A DNA stretch of 7,746 nt from Gammaproteobacteria bacterium (GCA_020445165.1 JAGRHE010000130.1:1-7746); one strand, 5' to 3'; shown: positions 1 through 7,214, counted from the first letter of the stretch. The notes: a model not told the origin generated them from the letters alone. Numbers and translations: made by a program.

Positions 1-829
1 CTCCTGGCAGGGGCACGGCCACACCTACTACCGGGTACGCGGCCCCGACACCGACGCATGGACGGTAAACGAGTGCCTTTACATGGACGGTGATCAGCCG
101 TTCGAGGCGATCGTGCGCGAACGCGGCGAAGATGGCGTGTTGATCGAACTGGTCAACGACTATCGCTCGAGTAAGCACGCGGTCTGGGGCATCAGCGCAC
201 GCAACCGCGAGCAGAACTTCGCCCTTAACCTGCTGATGGATCCCGAGATCGATTTCGTGTCGCTGCTCGGCACTGCCGGCACAGGCAAGACCCTGCTGGC
301 GCTCGCCGCGGGCCTGTCACAGGTACTCGACCAGAACCGATTCCGCGAAATCATCATGACACGGGTGACGGTTCCGGTCGGCGAAGACATTGGTTTTCTG
401 CCGGGTACCGAAGAAGAAAAGATGACTCCCTGGATGGGGGCACTGATGGACAACCTCGAGGTCCTGACGCAGACCGAGGGTGGCGAATGGGGCCGTGCCG
501 CAACCGACGACCTGTTGCGCTCGCGCATTCGCATCCATTCGCTGAACTTCATGCGCGGGCGCACCTTCCTGAACAAGTACATCATTCTCGATGAGGCGCA
601 GAACCTGACCGCCAAGCAGATGAAGACCTTGATCACGCGCGCCGGACCCGGCACCAAGATCGTCTGCCTGGGCAACGTTGCGCAGATCGACACGCCGTAC
701 CTGACCGAAACCACCTCCGGACTCACCTACGTCGTCGACCGGTTCAAGAACTGGCCGCACGGTGGCCACATCACGCTGCTGCGTGGCGAACGTTCGAGGC
801 TGGCCGATTTCGCGTCCGAGATCCTGTGA
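1..829 (+). CDS. PhoH-family P-loop ATPase, C-terminal part (PIN-PhoH / YlaK type), 5' truncated by window edge
   Basis: The reading frame is open from base 2, so the gene starts before the window and 275 residues are visible. Numbering from the in-frame Met at base 83, the Walker A motif GTAGTGKT is at residues 63-70 and the Walker B motif YIILDEAQN at 166-174. It is followed by QMKTLITRAGPGTK and the sensor-like segment LGNVAQIDTPYL (about 197-207), all hallmarks of the PhoH ATPase domain. The approximately 60 residues before Walker A resemble the linker of PIN-PhoH fusions (YlaK, PhoH2) rather than the short PhoH/PhoL form, so an N-terminal PIN ribonuclease domain is expected off the left edge but cannot be seen. 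Family members are cytosolic; mycobacterial PhoH2 proteins have ATP-dependent RNA unwinding and cleavage activity. The Met at base 83 is internal, not the start. The gene converges on the sensor kinase. Family assignment is secure; the fusion type is inferred. Confidence 0.93.
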   Translation, partial: SWQGHGHTYYRVRGPDTDAWTVNECLYMDGDQPFEAIVRERGEDGVLIELVNDYRSSKHAVWGISARNREQNFALNLLMDPEIDFVSLLGTAGTGKTLLALAAGLSQVLDQNRFREIIMTRVTVPVGEDIGFLPGTEEEKMTPWMGALMDNLEVLTQTEGGEWGRAATDDLLRSRIRIHSLNFMRGRTFLNKYIILDEAQNLTAKQMKTLITRAGPGTKIVCLGNVAQIDTPYLTETTSGLTYVVDRFKNWPHGGHITLLRGERSRLADFASEIL

Positions 830-833
830 TTCG

Positions 834-854
834 GGACTGCCGCGAGAGCAGTCC
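834..854. terminator. Hairpin between convergent genes, possible bidirectional terminator
   Basis: GGACTGC (834-840) pairs perfectly with GCAGTCC (848-854) around a 7-base loop. It lies in the 58-base gap between the stop of the PhoH gene and the stop of the hybrid kinase, the expected place for a shared terminator. There is no T-tract on either side, so it is not a canonical intrinsic terminator. It may instead protect mRNA 3' ends, or be fortuitous. Confidence 0.4.
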
Positions 855-887
855 GGACCAGCCAGAAGCGATCGTGCCGGTCTTCGA

Positions 888-3722
888 TCAGCCAGGTGCC
901 TGGGCAGCGACGTGCTCCTGCAGTGCGCGCTCGGCATCGGCAAAAGCCTCTTCCACCCCCACGAATGCGCGTTTTGCCGCACTGTAATCGCCCGCCCGGG
1001 CCAGCTTTTCCATGTCACGTGCCTTTTCCGACAGATGCAGGGCACCGACGTTTGCGCTGCTCGACTTGAGCGAATGCACCGGGTTGACCATGGCCGCGAC
1101 ATCGTCGCGTGCAATAGCCTCACGCAACTGGGTCATCAGTTGTGGCGCGTTGCGCAGGAAGGTGCCGAGCAGGCTGGTGTAGTCTTCCTCCATGATATCC
1201 CGTAACTCCTGCAGAACTGCTTGATCCAACACGGCTGGCAACTCCTTGGGTTGAGACATGTCCGGCATTTCACCGGGACGTGATGCTGTCGACCGGATGT
1301 CGCCGCGTCTGTCGATCCATTCACCGATACAGTTCTTCAGCTGGTCGAGTGCGACCGGCTTGGCAAGATAATCGTCCATGCCGGCGGCAATGCATCGCTC
1401 CCGATCACCGGCCATTGCATTCGCTGTCATCGCGATGATCGGCGTCGCCGGCAGGCCGCGCTCTGCCTCCAGCGCACGAATGCGACCGGTCGCCTCGAAA
1501 CCATCCATTACCGGCATCTGGCAGTCCATGAAAATCATGCTGAACGCCTCCGATCCAAACCGGCTCAGCGCATCACGCCCATCAACAGCAACTTCGCAGT
1601 CGAGTCCGAACTTCGACAATGCCTTGCGCACCACTCCCATGTTGACCGGATTGTCCTCGACCAACAAGACACGGCCACTGAACGTGGGCACCGGTTCCGT
1701 CTCGACGGTGTCCTCGAAAGGCAGATCGCCGATCGATACGTTGAGATCGTCGTATACCTCGTCGATACGCAGATCGACATTGCCGAAGTGCTGGCTCTCG
1801 ACATCGAACAGGCGGTGCAGCAGGCGTCGCAACGGCTCAGGCCGGAACCCATCCGCCATGACCAGCACCTGGTGATCACGCTTCAACTTGTGAGCCAGGC
1901 TTTCGGAACGCACCGCCACCACGATGTGCACCTGTTTCAAAGCCTCGCTGTCACGGATCTCGCCGAGCATGCCCGGCAGTCGGTGTTCCAGGCCGGCACC
2001 ATCGATCAACAGCAGCTCGTAAGTCCAGCTCGCCCCCAACATCGCGGTGGAACGCAGCTTGGCCATTGCATCGGAAGGATCGTTGCAGCTCTCCTCGACG
2101 ATGCCCCAATCAGTCAGCATCGCGGAGATCCTGGCAGCCGTCTCGGCATCATCGACCAGGCTCAACACGCGCACACCTTCCAGGTCGCGGCGCGCCGACG
2201 GAACCTCCATCACCGACTTGCGCAGCGGCACCAGGAACCAGAATGTCGACCCCTGGCCGATTGACGAACGCACCCCGATCTTGCCGCCCATCAACTCGAC
2301 CAGGCGCTTGCAGATCACCAGGCCCAGGCCGGTTCCGCCGTGCTTGCGCGTGGTCGAGGCGTCGGCTTGTGTGAACGACTGGAACAGGCGATCAGCGGTC
2401 TCCGGTGACATGCCGACCCCGGTGTCAGCAACCGCAAACAACAACTCCACCTCTTTCTGGCTGGTCTGGCCGCGCGAGACCTCGATCCGGATGCCTCCCT
2501 CCTCGGTGAACTTGATCGCGTTGCTGACCAGGTTGATCAACACCTGGCGCAGGCGTATGGGATCACCGCGCACCACGCGCGGCACGTTCTCAGCCACGCT
2601 CGCACTCAGCTTCAGGTTGTGATTGCGGGCGCTGCCACTCATCAGTTCAGCCACCGCGCCGACCAGCTCGCGCACCTCGATCTCGATCGCCTCGAGCTGC
2701 AGCTTGCCGGATTCGACTTTTGCGAAATCCAGGATGTCGTTGATGATCCTTAGCAGGTGCCGCGAAGAACCCTGCGCAGTGCGCACCATGCGCACCTGCT
2801 CGGGCTGCAGGCGGGTGTCGAGCAGCATTTCAAGGATCGGCAGGATACCGTTCAGCGGCGTGCGGATCTCGTGGCTCATTGTGGCGAGGAACTCTGTCTT
2901 CGCCCGACTGGCATCTTCGGCCAGGTGCAGGATTTCCGACAGTTCCCCTTCGAGGGTCAGGCGCTGCTGCTCCGCGCCTTCCAGGGCCTGTTCCGCCTCA
3001 CGCAGCTGTTTCTGCAACTCCGACGCCTCGAAGCGCGTGTAGTGGACGTCCCCCCTGGCCTGGTCGACCCGCCGGGCATAGTACGAGGCCGTCATGGCCA
3101 GAAACGCCAACGACACCCACAGACCCAGCGGCAACAGGAAGGCCTTGATCCCGTATTCCGGAAAGTAGGCCAATGCCGCAGTGAGCAGCAGTTGCACCAG
3201 CAACTGCAGCACCAGGCCCGGCATCCACGACAGGTTGGGTAGCAGAGACAACGACAATGCCAGCCACGCAATCACCAGCAGCACGACCGATGGCGATTTC
3301 GTGCCCACGGCAACCGCCGAGGCGAATGCCCAGGCAGTGCTGCTCAGTGTCATCACTGCGACCAGGGCCAGGCGCCAGCGGGTCAGCGATCGGCGACTCA
3401 ACAGCTGGTTGGCGACCAGCGGACCGGCGAACGCGACGACCAGCGCCGGCGCCACGGCCCACGACAGCCAGTAACTGTCCAGACCGGTCACACCGGTCCC
3501 CAGCCAGGCAACCAGCCCGGTCAGCAACAACAGGGCTCCCCCGCACAATCCGGCCAGGCGCGCGCTGTTCTTGAAACTCTCGACACCGATCAGCGCCTGC
3601 AGCGCCGGTGCCGCAGACTGGGTGCCGTCATTTCCGGGCAAGGGTTGTGCGTCAGGCGGATTCACAATCGCGGATGTCACCACACTAGCGGGAATAGTCG
3701 AATCGAAACAGCGCGTTGGCAT
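888..3722 (-). CDS. Membrane-bound hybrid sensor histidine kinase (6 TM - HisKA - HATPase - REC - REC - HPt)
   Basis: A 944-residue multi-step phosphorelay kinase of the inner membrane. About six hydrophobic segments (roughly 57-79, 84-107, 117-138, 145-162, 167-187, 193-214) form an integral membrane sensor without a periplasmic domain. A coiled coil (about 230-275) leads into HisKA, with His284 in [10 protein letters not shown]. The HATPase domain has the N box around N397-N401, DTGVGM at 433-438 and HGGTGLGL at 461-468. A first receiver (about 517-642) keeps D524/D525 and D574 but has Arg-Pro (627-628) where Lys-Pro is expected. The second receiver (684-805) is complete: D690, phosphoacceptor D733, T766, K788. 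An HPt domain (about 830-935) carries His883 in [11 protein letters not shown]. The domain order recalls BarA and RpfC, but there is no HAMP domain and no rpf gene nearby, so no symbol is given. An in-frame TGA at 3728-3726 makes the ATG at 3722 the earliest possible start; it has no clear ribosome binding site, and GTG codons at 3683, 3680 and 3665 are alternatives. The gene is divergent from the degenerate GGDEF/EAL protein, a plausible partner. The input signal is unknown. Confidence 0.95.
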   Translation of the reverse strand: MPTRCFDSTIPASVVTSAIVNPPDAQPLPGNDGTQSAAPALQALIGVESFKNSARLAGLCGGALLLLTGLVAWLGTGVTGLDSYWLSWAVAPALVVAFAGPLVANQLLSRRSLTRWRLALVAVMTLSSTAWAFASAVAVGTKSPSVVLLVIAWLALSLSLLPNLSWMPGLVLQLLVQLLLTAALAYFPEYGIKAFLLPLGLWVSLAFLAMTASYYARRVDQARGDVHYTRFEASELQKQLREAEQALEGAEQQRLTLEGELSEILHLAEDASRAKTEFLATMSHEIRTPLNGILPILEMLLDTRLQPEQVRMVRTAQGSSRHLLRIINDILDFAKVESGKLQLEAIEIEVRELVGAVAELMSGSARNHNLKLSASVAENVPRVVRGDPIRLRQVLINLVSNAIKFTEEGGIRIEVSRGQTSQKEVELLFAVADTGVGMSPETADRLFQSFTQADASTTRKHGGTGLGLVICKRLVELMGGKIGVRSSIGQGSTFWFLVPLRKSVMEVPSARRDLEGVRVLSLVDDAETAARISAMLTDWGIVEESCNDPSDAMAKLRSTAMLGASWTYELLLIDGAGLEHRLPGMLGEIRDSEALKQVHIVVAVRSESLAHKLKRDHQVLVMADGFRPEPLRRLLHRLFDVESQHFGNVDLRIDEVYDDLNVSIGDLPFEDTVETEPVPTFSGRVLLVEDNPVNMGVVRKALSKFGLDCEVAVDGRDALSRFGSEAFSMIFMDCQMPVMDGFEATGRIRALEAERGLPATPIIAMTANAMAGDRERCIAAGMDDYLAKPVALDQLKNCIGEWIDRRGDIRSTASRPGEMPDMSQPKELPAVLDQAVLQELRDIMEEDYTSLLGTFLRNAPQLMTQLREAIARDDVAAMVNPVHSLKSSSANVGALHLSEKARDMEKLARAGDYSAAKRAFVGVEEAFADAERALQEHVAAQAPG

Positions 3723-3765
3723 GTATCATTGTGGCAGACCCGCGACACATAGCATATCGTTGGCA
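3714..3765. repeat. Two direct copies of CGTTGGCA, 44 bases apart, in the divergent control region
   Basis: CGTTGGCA occurs at 3714-3721 and again at 3758-3765, followed by TGTA and CATA respectively. The first copy overlaps the most upstream start codon of the kinase; the second is 31 bases before the proposed GTG start of the divergent gene. The spacing is about four helical turns, as might suit paired binding of a regulator, but eight-base repeats can arise by chance and no known operator is recognised. Confidence 0.25.
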
Positions 3766-3795
3766 CATACCCGACCGAAGCCGGGCGGGAATGCG
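3723..3795. promoter_or_regulatory. Divergent intergenic region between the kinase and the c-di-GMP effector genes
   Basis: This 73-base stretch (3723-3795) separates the two divergent reading frames if the effector starts at the GTG at 3796. It is visibly richer in A and T than its flanks and should hold promoters for both directions. Candidate -10-like words on the + strand are TATCAT (3724-3729) and TAGCAT (3750-3755), but neither has a good -35 element at normal spacing, so I do not name a specific promoter. Confidence 0.45.
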
Positions 3796-6234
3796 GTGAA
3801 TACTGAAGTAAAAAACGGGGTACGGCAGGCAATGGCGCCACCGACGGGCGAATCGGACAACCACCAGGGAAGCGAACGCGACGAGTTCATTCAACAGATC
3901 CCGAAACGCATTGCGGCGATCGAGGAGATCTGGGCGAAACTCGAGACCGGCACCTGGGATCCCAGGGCACTGGAAGGACTCTACGGGCGAGTCCAGGAGA
4001 TTTCCGAGTACAGCAAGGATTACTCGCTGTTCCAGCTCAACGAAAGTGTGTTTTCGCTCGAGGTCTACCTGAGTTCATTCATCGGCTCGGACATCATTCC
4101 CGATCCGTCCCAGGTCAGCGCCATTTCGGGGCTGGTGCGCGCGCTCAAGACCGCCGCCGAGGTTACCGCCGCTGACGAGCAGACCCTCGATTCGGCATCC
4201 GGCAGCGTCGGTATCTTCGTGTTGGGCGACGAACAGGGCCCGACCGGCGAGATCGTGGACGCTTTGCGTAAGCAGGGATGCGAGGTGCAGACCTACCAGG
4301 ACACCCAGGCCCTGCTCAACCGCCTGAGCGCGCGACCACCGAAGGTCATCGTCGCCGATACGGCGATGCTGCCGTCGATGACGCCGCTGTCCGATGAACT
4401 CGTTCGCCTGCGCAGCCACATGTCGGTCGATATCCCGCTGATTTTCGTGAGTCGCTCCACCGCGCTGCAGCTTCGTGTCGACGCGATTCGTGCCGGTGGT
4501 GACGGCTACCTGGTCGCGCCGCTGGACGCGAAATCGGTTGCGACACGTATTCGCGGTATGGCCAGCCCCCCGCCATCCGACCCTTACCGGGTGCTGCTGG
4601 TCGAGGATGACCCGACCCAAGCGGACTTCGCCGGTTCGATATTGCGCAAGGCAGGAATTGAGGTGGTGCAGGTCACCGAACCGATCAAGGTCATCGAGAG
4701 CCTGCGCGAGTTTCTTCCGGATCTGATCCTCATGGATATCTACATGCCGGAGGTGAACGGCATCGAGCTGACCACGATCATCCGTGACCACCAGGAATTC
4801 GTCACCATCCCGATCGTGTTCCTGTCCGGCGAACAGAATACCGACAAGCAACTCGATGCGCTGAGCGTCGGCGGGGACGATTTCGTTGCCAAGCCGATCA
4901 GGCCCAAGCACCTGCTTGGCGTTGTCCAGACCCGTATCCGCCGCGCCCGACAGTTGATGAGTGCAACCGGTCAGCGGCCGAAACATGACCGTGTGACCGG
5001 GCTGTTCTCGCGCCAGCATTTTCTGGATCGCGTGGCCGGCGCCATCGATGACGGCAACAAGGAACAGCCCTCCGCTGTGCTGCTGATTCAGCCCGAGGGA
5101 CTGGAGCAGTTGATGCCGAGTATCGGCGTTGGCGGCATCGACCACCTGATGTCCGAATTCGGTGGGCTGATCGCCTCGCAGCTGCGAGAGACCGACGTCG
5201 CGGCCCGGATCGACGACCACTCGTTTGGCATACTGGCGCGACGCGAAACCGAAGCGGCTTTGGCCGAACTTGGCGAGCGGATCCGTGAGCGGGTGATCAA
5301 ACGCAGTGGTGACGGCACCGCCCAGCAGGGCGTTTGCGTCGGCCTTTGCCTGATCGATGGCCAGGTGGAAAATGCCAACGGCACGATCGCACGCGCCAAG
5401 GTTGCATGCGAAGATGCCCTCGCCCACGGCGGCGTCAGCGTCCACAGCGAATCCGATGTCACGGCAGACTCGACAGAGCCGCTACCAGCCGACGACGACC
5501 TGCCGCAACGCGTCAGAGCGGCGATCCGCGATGACAGCTTCGTCATCCAGTACCAACCGTTGCTCGATCTGCAGACCCGAGGCAGCGAAACCTATGAGGT
5601 CGTGTTGCGGATCGAAAATGCCCGCGGTGACCTGGTCGGCGACCGCGCGTTGCTCGACGCGGCGGAACAGGCCGGGGTCTGTTCCGACCTGGACAATTGG
5701 ATCCTCGAGCGCGGAATCGCCATTCTGAAACAACGCCGCGAGTCGGGTCGGCGGACCCGGATCTTCGTCCACCAATCGGTACACAGTGCACTCAATACCG
5801 ACACACCGGCATGGCTGCTCGGTCGCCTGCGCGCCAAGCAGATGGTCGGCACCGGACTGGTGCTCGATTTCCGCCTGCCGGACCTGTCACAGAACCTGAA
5901 GGCGGCGCAGCAGAACATCCGGGCGCTGCGTGAACTCGATGTCGAGGTGTCCCTGTCACGCTTCCCGGAAAAAGATGCTGCATTCAAGGTGCTGCGCTTC
6001 CTGCAGGCGAACTACATCAACATCGCTCCACGCCTGTTGAAGGCCGACCGGCATGTCATCAGCAGCGTGATTCGCCAGGCACACGATGCCTCCGCAAAGG
6101 TCATCGTGTCGAATATCGACGATCCACGCAGCATCGATCTGCACTGGTCGTCGGGCGCGGATTTCCTGCAGGGGAACTTCATCCAGCGTCCGCTGGAGAA
6201 CATGGACTACGACTTTTCGCAGGTGGTTATCTGA
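3796..6234 (+). CDS. FimX-like multidomain response regulator with degenerate GGDEF and EAL domains (putative c-di-GMP receptor)
   Basis: Numbered from the GTG at 3796, the protein has 812 residues and no TM segment or signal peptide, so it is probably cytosolic. Residues 29-122 are helical and resemble an HPt domain but lack the phosphorylatable His. A receiver-like domain (137-256) keeps D145 and D188 but has APLD (241-244) where KPxD is expected. A second receiver (265-385) is complete: E270/D271/D272, phosphoacceptor D314, S344, K367. A GGDEF-family domain (397-550) starts with DRVTGLFSRQHF but has RIDDHSF at 471-477 in place of GGDEF, so cyclase activity is not expected. The EAL-family domain (568-805) has YEVVLR (600-605) for EALLR, VHQS for the metal-binding Asn segment, no DDFGTG loop, and retains LQGNFIQRP (791-799). 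These losses argue against phosphodiesterase activity. In FimX a similarly degenerate GGDEF-EAL pair binds c-di-GMP to control type IV pili; the same role here is inference. The frame is open upstream to an ATG at 3571 inside the kinase gene; GTG 3796 (GGGA five bases upstream) or ATG 3832 is more likely. The Crp/Fnr regulator follows after six bases. Confidence 0.9.
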   Translation: MNTEVKNGVRQAMAPPTGESDNHQGSERDEFIQQIPKRIAAIEEIWAKLETGTWDPRALEGLYGRVQEISEYSKDYSLFQLNESVFSLEVYLSSFIGSDIIPDPSQVSAISGLVRALKTAAEVTAADEQTLDSASGSVGIFVLGDEQGPTGEIVDALRKQGCEVQTYQDTQALLNRLSARPPKVIVADTAMLPSMTPLSDELVRLRSHMSVDIPLIFVSRSTALQLRVDAIRAGGDGYLVAPLDAKSVATRIRGMASPPPSDPYRVLLVEDDPTQADFAGSILRKAGIEVVQVTEPIKVIESLREFLPDLILMDIYMPEVNGIELTTIIRDHQEFVTIPIVFLSGEQNTDKQLDALSVGGDDFVAKPIRPKHLLGVVQTRIRRARQLMSATGQRPKHDRVTGLFSRQHFLDRVAGAIDDGNKEQPSAVLLIQPEGLEQLMPSIGVGGIDHLMSEFGGLIASQLRETDVAARIDDHSFGILARRETEAALAELGERIRERVIKRSGDGTAQQGVCVGLCLIDGQVENANGTIARAKVACEDALAHGGVSVHSESDVTADSTEPLPADDDLPQRVRAAIRDDSFVIQYQPLLDLQTRGSETYEVVLRIENARGDLVGDRALLDAAEQAGVCSDLDNWILERGIAILKQRRESGRRTRIFVHQSVHSALNTDTPAWLLGRLRAKQMVGTGLVLDFRLPDLSQNLKAAQQNIRALRELDVEVSLSRFPEKDAAFKVLRFLQANYINIAPRLLKADRHVISSVIRQAHDASAKVIVSNIDDPRSIDLHWSSGADFLQGNFIQRPLENMDYDFSQVVI

Positions 6235-6240
6235 AACCCC

Positions 6241-6921
6241 ATGCTTAACGCCCGGCAAGCTGCGACCCTGGCTGAGCTGTACCCGGAACTCGCCGCAGAC
6301 ACTGCCTTTCTCGATCAACTCGCTGCCAATGCCAGTGCGGCGACACTCAAGGCCGGCCAGGCCATCTGCAGCCCGGGCGATCATTGCGAACGACTGGCGC
6401 TGGTCACGGCTGGCAGTGCGCGTGTTTACAAACTGGCCGCATCCGGACGCGAGATCACGCTGTATCGGATCGAACCCGGTGAATGCTGCATCCTCACCGC
6501 ATCCTGCCTGCTCAGCCGCCGCAGCTTTCCGGCCGATGCCACCGTGGAACGCGACCTCGACGCCATCCTGATACCGGCACCGCGGGTGATCGAATGGACA
6601 CGCATGCACGAGGTCTGGAGGAATTTCCTGTGGGGCCTGCTGGCCGCACGCCTCGCTGACGTCATCGGCCTGGTCGAAGAAGTGGCATTCCGACGCATGG
6701 ACATGCGCCTCGCGGACTATCTGAGCAACCACGTCGAACTGCACGATGCGACGTTGCATACGACACACGGCCAGATCGCCGCCGACCTGGGCACCTCACG
6801 CGAGGTCGTCAGCCGGCTGTTGAAAGATCTCGAGCAGCGGGGACTGGTTGTCCTGAGCCGCGGCAAGATCGATATATCCGACATCGTTGGCCTGCACGAC
6901 TTCCGGCAGCAATGTGATTAA
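6241..6921 (+). CDS. Crp/Fnr-family transcriptional regulator
   Basis: This 226-residue protein has the usual family length. Residues about 20-115 form the cyclic-nucleotide-binding-like beta barrel (LKAGQAICSPGD, then GREITLYRIEPGE). A long dimerisation helix covers about 116-148, and a winged helix-turn-helix about 155-215 with the recognition helix in GTSREVVSRLLKDLE (184-198). E188, S191 and R192 match the E-x-x-S-R pattern of FNR-type recognition helices. The N-terminal cysteine cluster of FNR is absent, so an oxygen-sensing 4Fe-4S cluster of FNR type is unlikely. Cysteines occur instead at 43, 49, 82, 83, 89 and 225, with C82-C83-x5-C89 inside the sensor barrel. The ATG lies six bases after the stop of the preceding gene; the nearest purine-rich stretch (AGGTGG, 6221-6226) is too far upstream, so translation may be coupled. 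From general knowledge, regulators of this type often sit next to DUF2892 genes, as here. The effector and regulon are unknown. Confidence 0.93.
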   Translation: MLNARQAATLAELYPELAADTAFLDQLAANASAATLKAGQAICSPGDHCERLALVTAGSARVYKLAASGREITLYRIEPGECCILTASCLLSRRSFPADATVERDLDAILIPAPRVIEWTRMHEVWRNFLWGLLAARLADVIGLVEEVAFRRMDMRLADYLSNHVELHDATLHTTHGQIAADLGTSREVVSRLLKDLEQRGLVVLSRGKIDISDIVGLHDFRQQCD

Positions 6922-6926
6922 GTCAC
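6914..6926. promoter_or_regulatory. Imperfect palindrome GTGA-N5-TCAC, possible Crp/Fnr-type operator
   Basis: GTGATTAAGTCAC resembles Crp/Fnr half-sites facing each other across 5 bases. E. coli CRP uses TGTGA-N6-TCACA, so the spacing is one short. It overlaps the last codons and stop of the regulator gene. Its centre (6920) would be about 41 bases upstream of the start predicted from the promoter at 6926-6954, the usual position for activation by this family. Binding by the adjacent regulator is inference. Confidence 0.35.
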
Positions 6927-6954
6927 TGACGGCCGAAGCGCCGCAACCTATCCT
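6926..6954 (+). promoter_or_regulatory. Candidate sigma70-type promoter for the DUF2892 gene
   Basis: CTGACG (6926-6931) matches 4 of 6 bases of the -35 consensus and TATCCT (6949-6954) 4 of 6 of the -10 consensus, separated by the optimal 17 bases. Transcription would start near 6961, about 36 bases before the ATG at 6997. It lies in the only gap upstream of the small membrane gene. The two hexamers are weak, consistent with a promoter needing an activator. Confidence 0.4.
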
Positions 6955-6984
6955 GATCGCGTCGAAGTCATATCAGCGAATTTC

Positions 6985-6989
6985 AGGAG
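6985..6989 (+). promoter_or_regulatory. Ribosome binding site AGGAG for the DUF2892 gene
   Basis: AGGAG sits 7 bases before the ATG at 6997. It is the clearest Shine-Dalgarno sequence in the window and fixes the start of this small gene. Confidence 0.85.
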
Positions 6990-6996
6990 CAATAAC

Positions 6997-7179
6997 ATGA
7001 CCAAGAACGTCGGCAGTATCGACCGTGTGATCCGTATCGTCATCGGCGTCGCCCTCCTCGCCTGGGGATACATGACCCAGAACTGGCTGGGAGCGATCGG
7101 CATCGTTCCGCTGTTCACCGCCGCAATCGGCTGGTGCCCGGCCTACGCGCCGTTCGGCTTCAAGACGACCAAGAGCTGA
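6997..7179 (+). CDS. DUF2892 (YgaP-like) small inner-membrane protein
   Basis: A 60-residue protein with two hydrophobic segments (about 11-27 and 30-46) and a short basic N-terminus starting MTKNVGSIDRVIRI, typical of DUF2892. That membrane module is also found as the C-terminal part of the rhodanese YgaP. The conserved end of the second helix is present as GWCPAYAPFG, with Cys47-Pro48. The full length matches stand-alone members of the family. Its molecular function is not established; linkage to rhodaneses and sulfur or redox genes in other genomes suggests, but does not prove, a role there. It is expressed either from its own candidate promoter at 6926-6954 or by read-through from the Crp/Fnr gene 75 bases upstream. 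A strong ribosome binding site supports it as a real gene despite its size. Confidence 0.92.
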   Translation: MTKNVGSIDRVIRIVIGVALLAWGYMTQNWLGAIGIVPLFTAAIGWCPAYAPFGFKTTKS

Positions 7180-7193
7180 TTCTTGCCGTTCCG

Positions 7194-7214
7194 GGGGTTG
7201 CCGGCGGCAGCCCC
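7194..7214. terminator. Strong GC hairpin between convergent genes, probable shared terminator
   Basis: GGGGTTGCC (7194-7202) pairs with GGCAGCCCC (7206-7214) around a 3-base loop, nine pairs including one G-T. It follows the DUF2892 stop by 14 bases, and its last base is also the last base of the transporter stop codon on the other strand. No T-tract follows in either direction, so it is not a canonical intrinsic terminator, but position and stability favour a role at both transcript ends. Confidence 0.5.

Noticed and set aside
317..1123. 268-codon open frame on the - strand spanning the PhoH and kinase 3' ends
   Set aside because: It overlaps the PhoH ATPase core antisense and the kinase HPt region in another frame; no family resemblance.
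888..3722. Assignment of the kinase as RpfC or BarA
   Set aside because: The domain order is similar, but there is an additional degenerate receiver, no HAMP domain and no rpfF/rpfG or other diagnostic neighbour. A name would be unsupported.
3717..3775. Sigma54 promoters suggested by TGGCA words at both CGTTGGCA copies
   Set aside because: Neither copy has a GC dinucleotide at the required distance for the -12 element.
3571..3795. Upstream extension of the effector reading frame to ATG 3571
   Set aside because: It overlaps the kinase N-terminus antisense, and the added residues have no domain-like character. The extension is most likely chance open frame.
4075..5445. Long open frame (456 codons) on the - strand inside the c-di-GMP effector gene
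   Set aside because: Its translation shows no recognisable domain and is fully antisense to a gene with clear receiver, GGDEF-like and EAL-like domains. Long antisense frames are expected in GC-rich coding DNA.
4984..5455. Active diguanylate cyclase in the effector protein
   Set aside because: The signature position reads RIDDHSF rather than GG(D/E)EF, so the active site residues are missing even though the family fold is recognisable.
5956..6768. 270-codon - strand frame across the effector/Crp junction
   Set aside because: Antisense to two well-supported genes and without recognisable motifs.
6953..6976. CTGAT / ATCAG inverted pair upstream of DUF2892 as an FNR-type site
   Set aside because: The half-sites are separated by 14 bases, far from the 4-base spacing of FNR sites.
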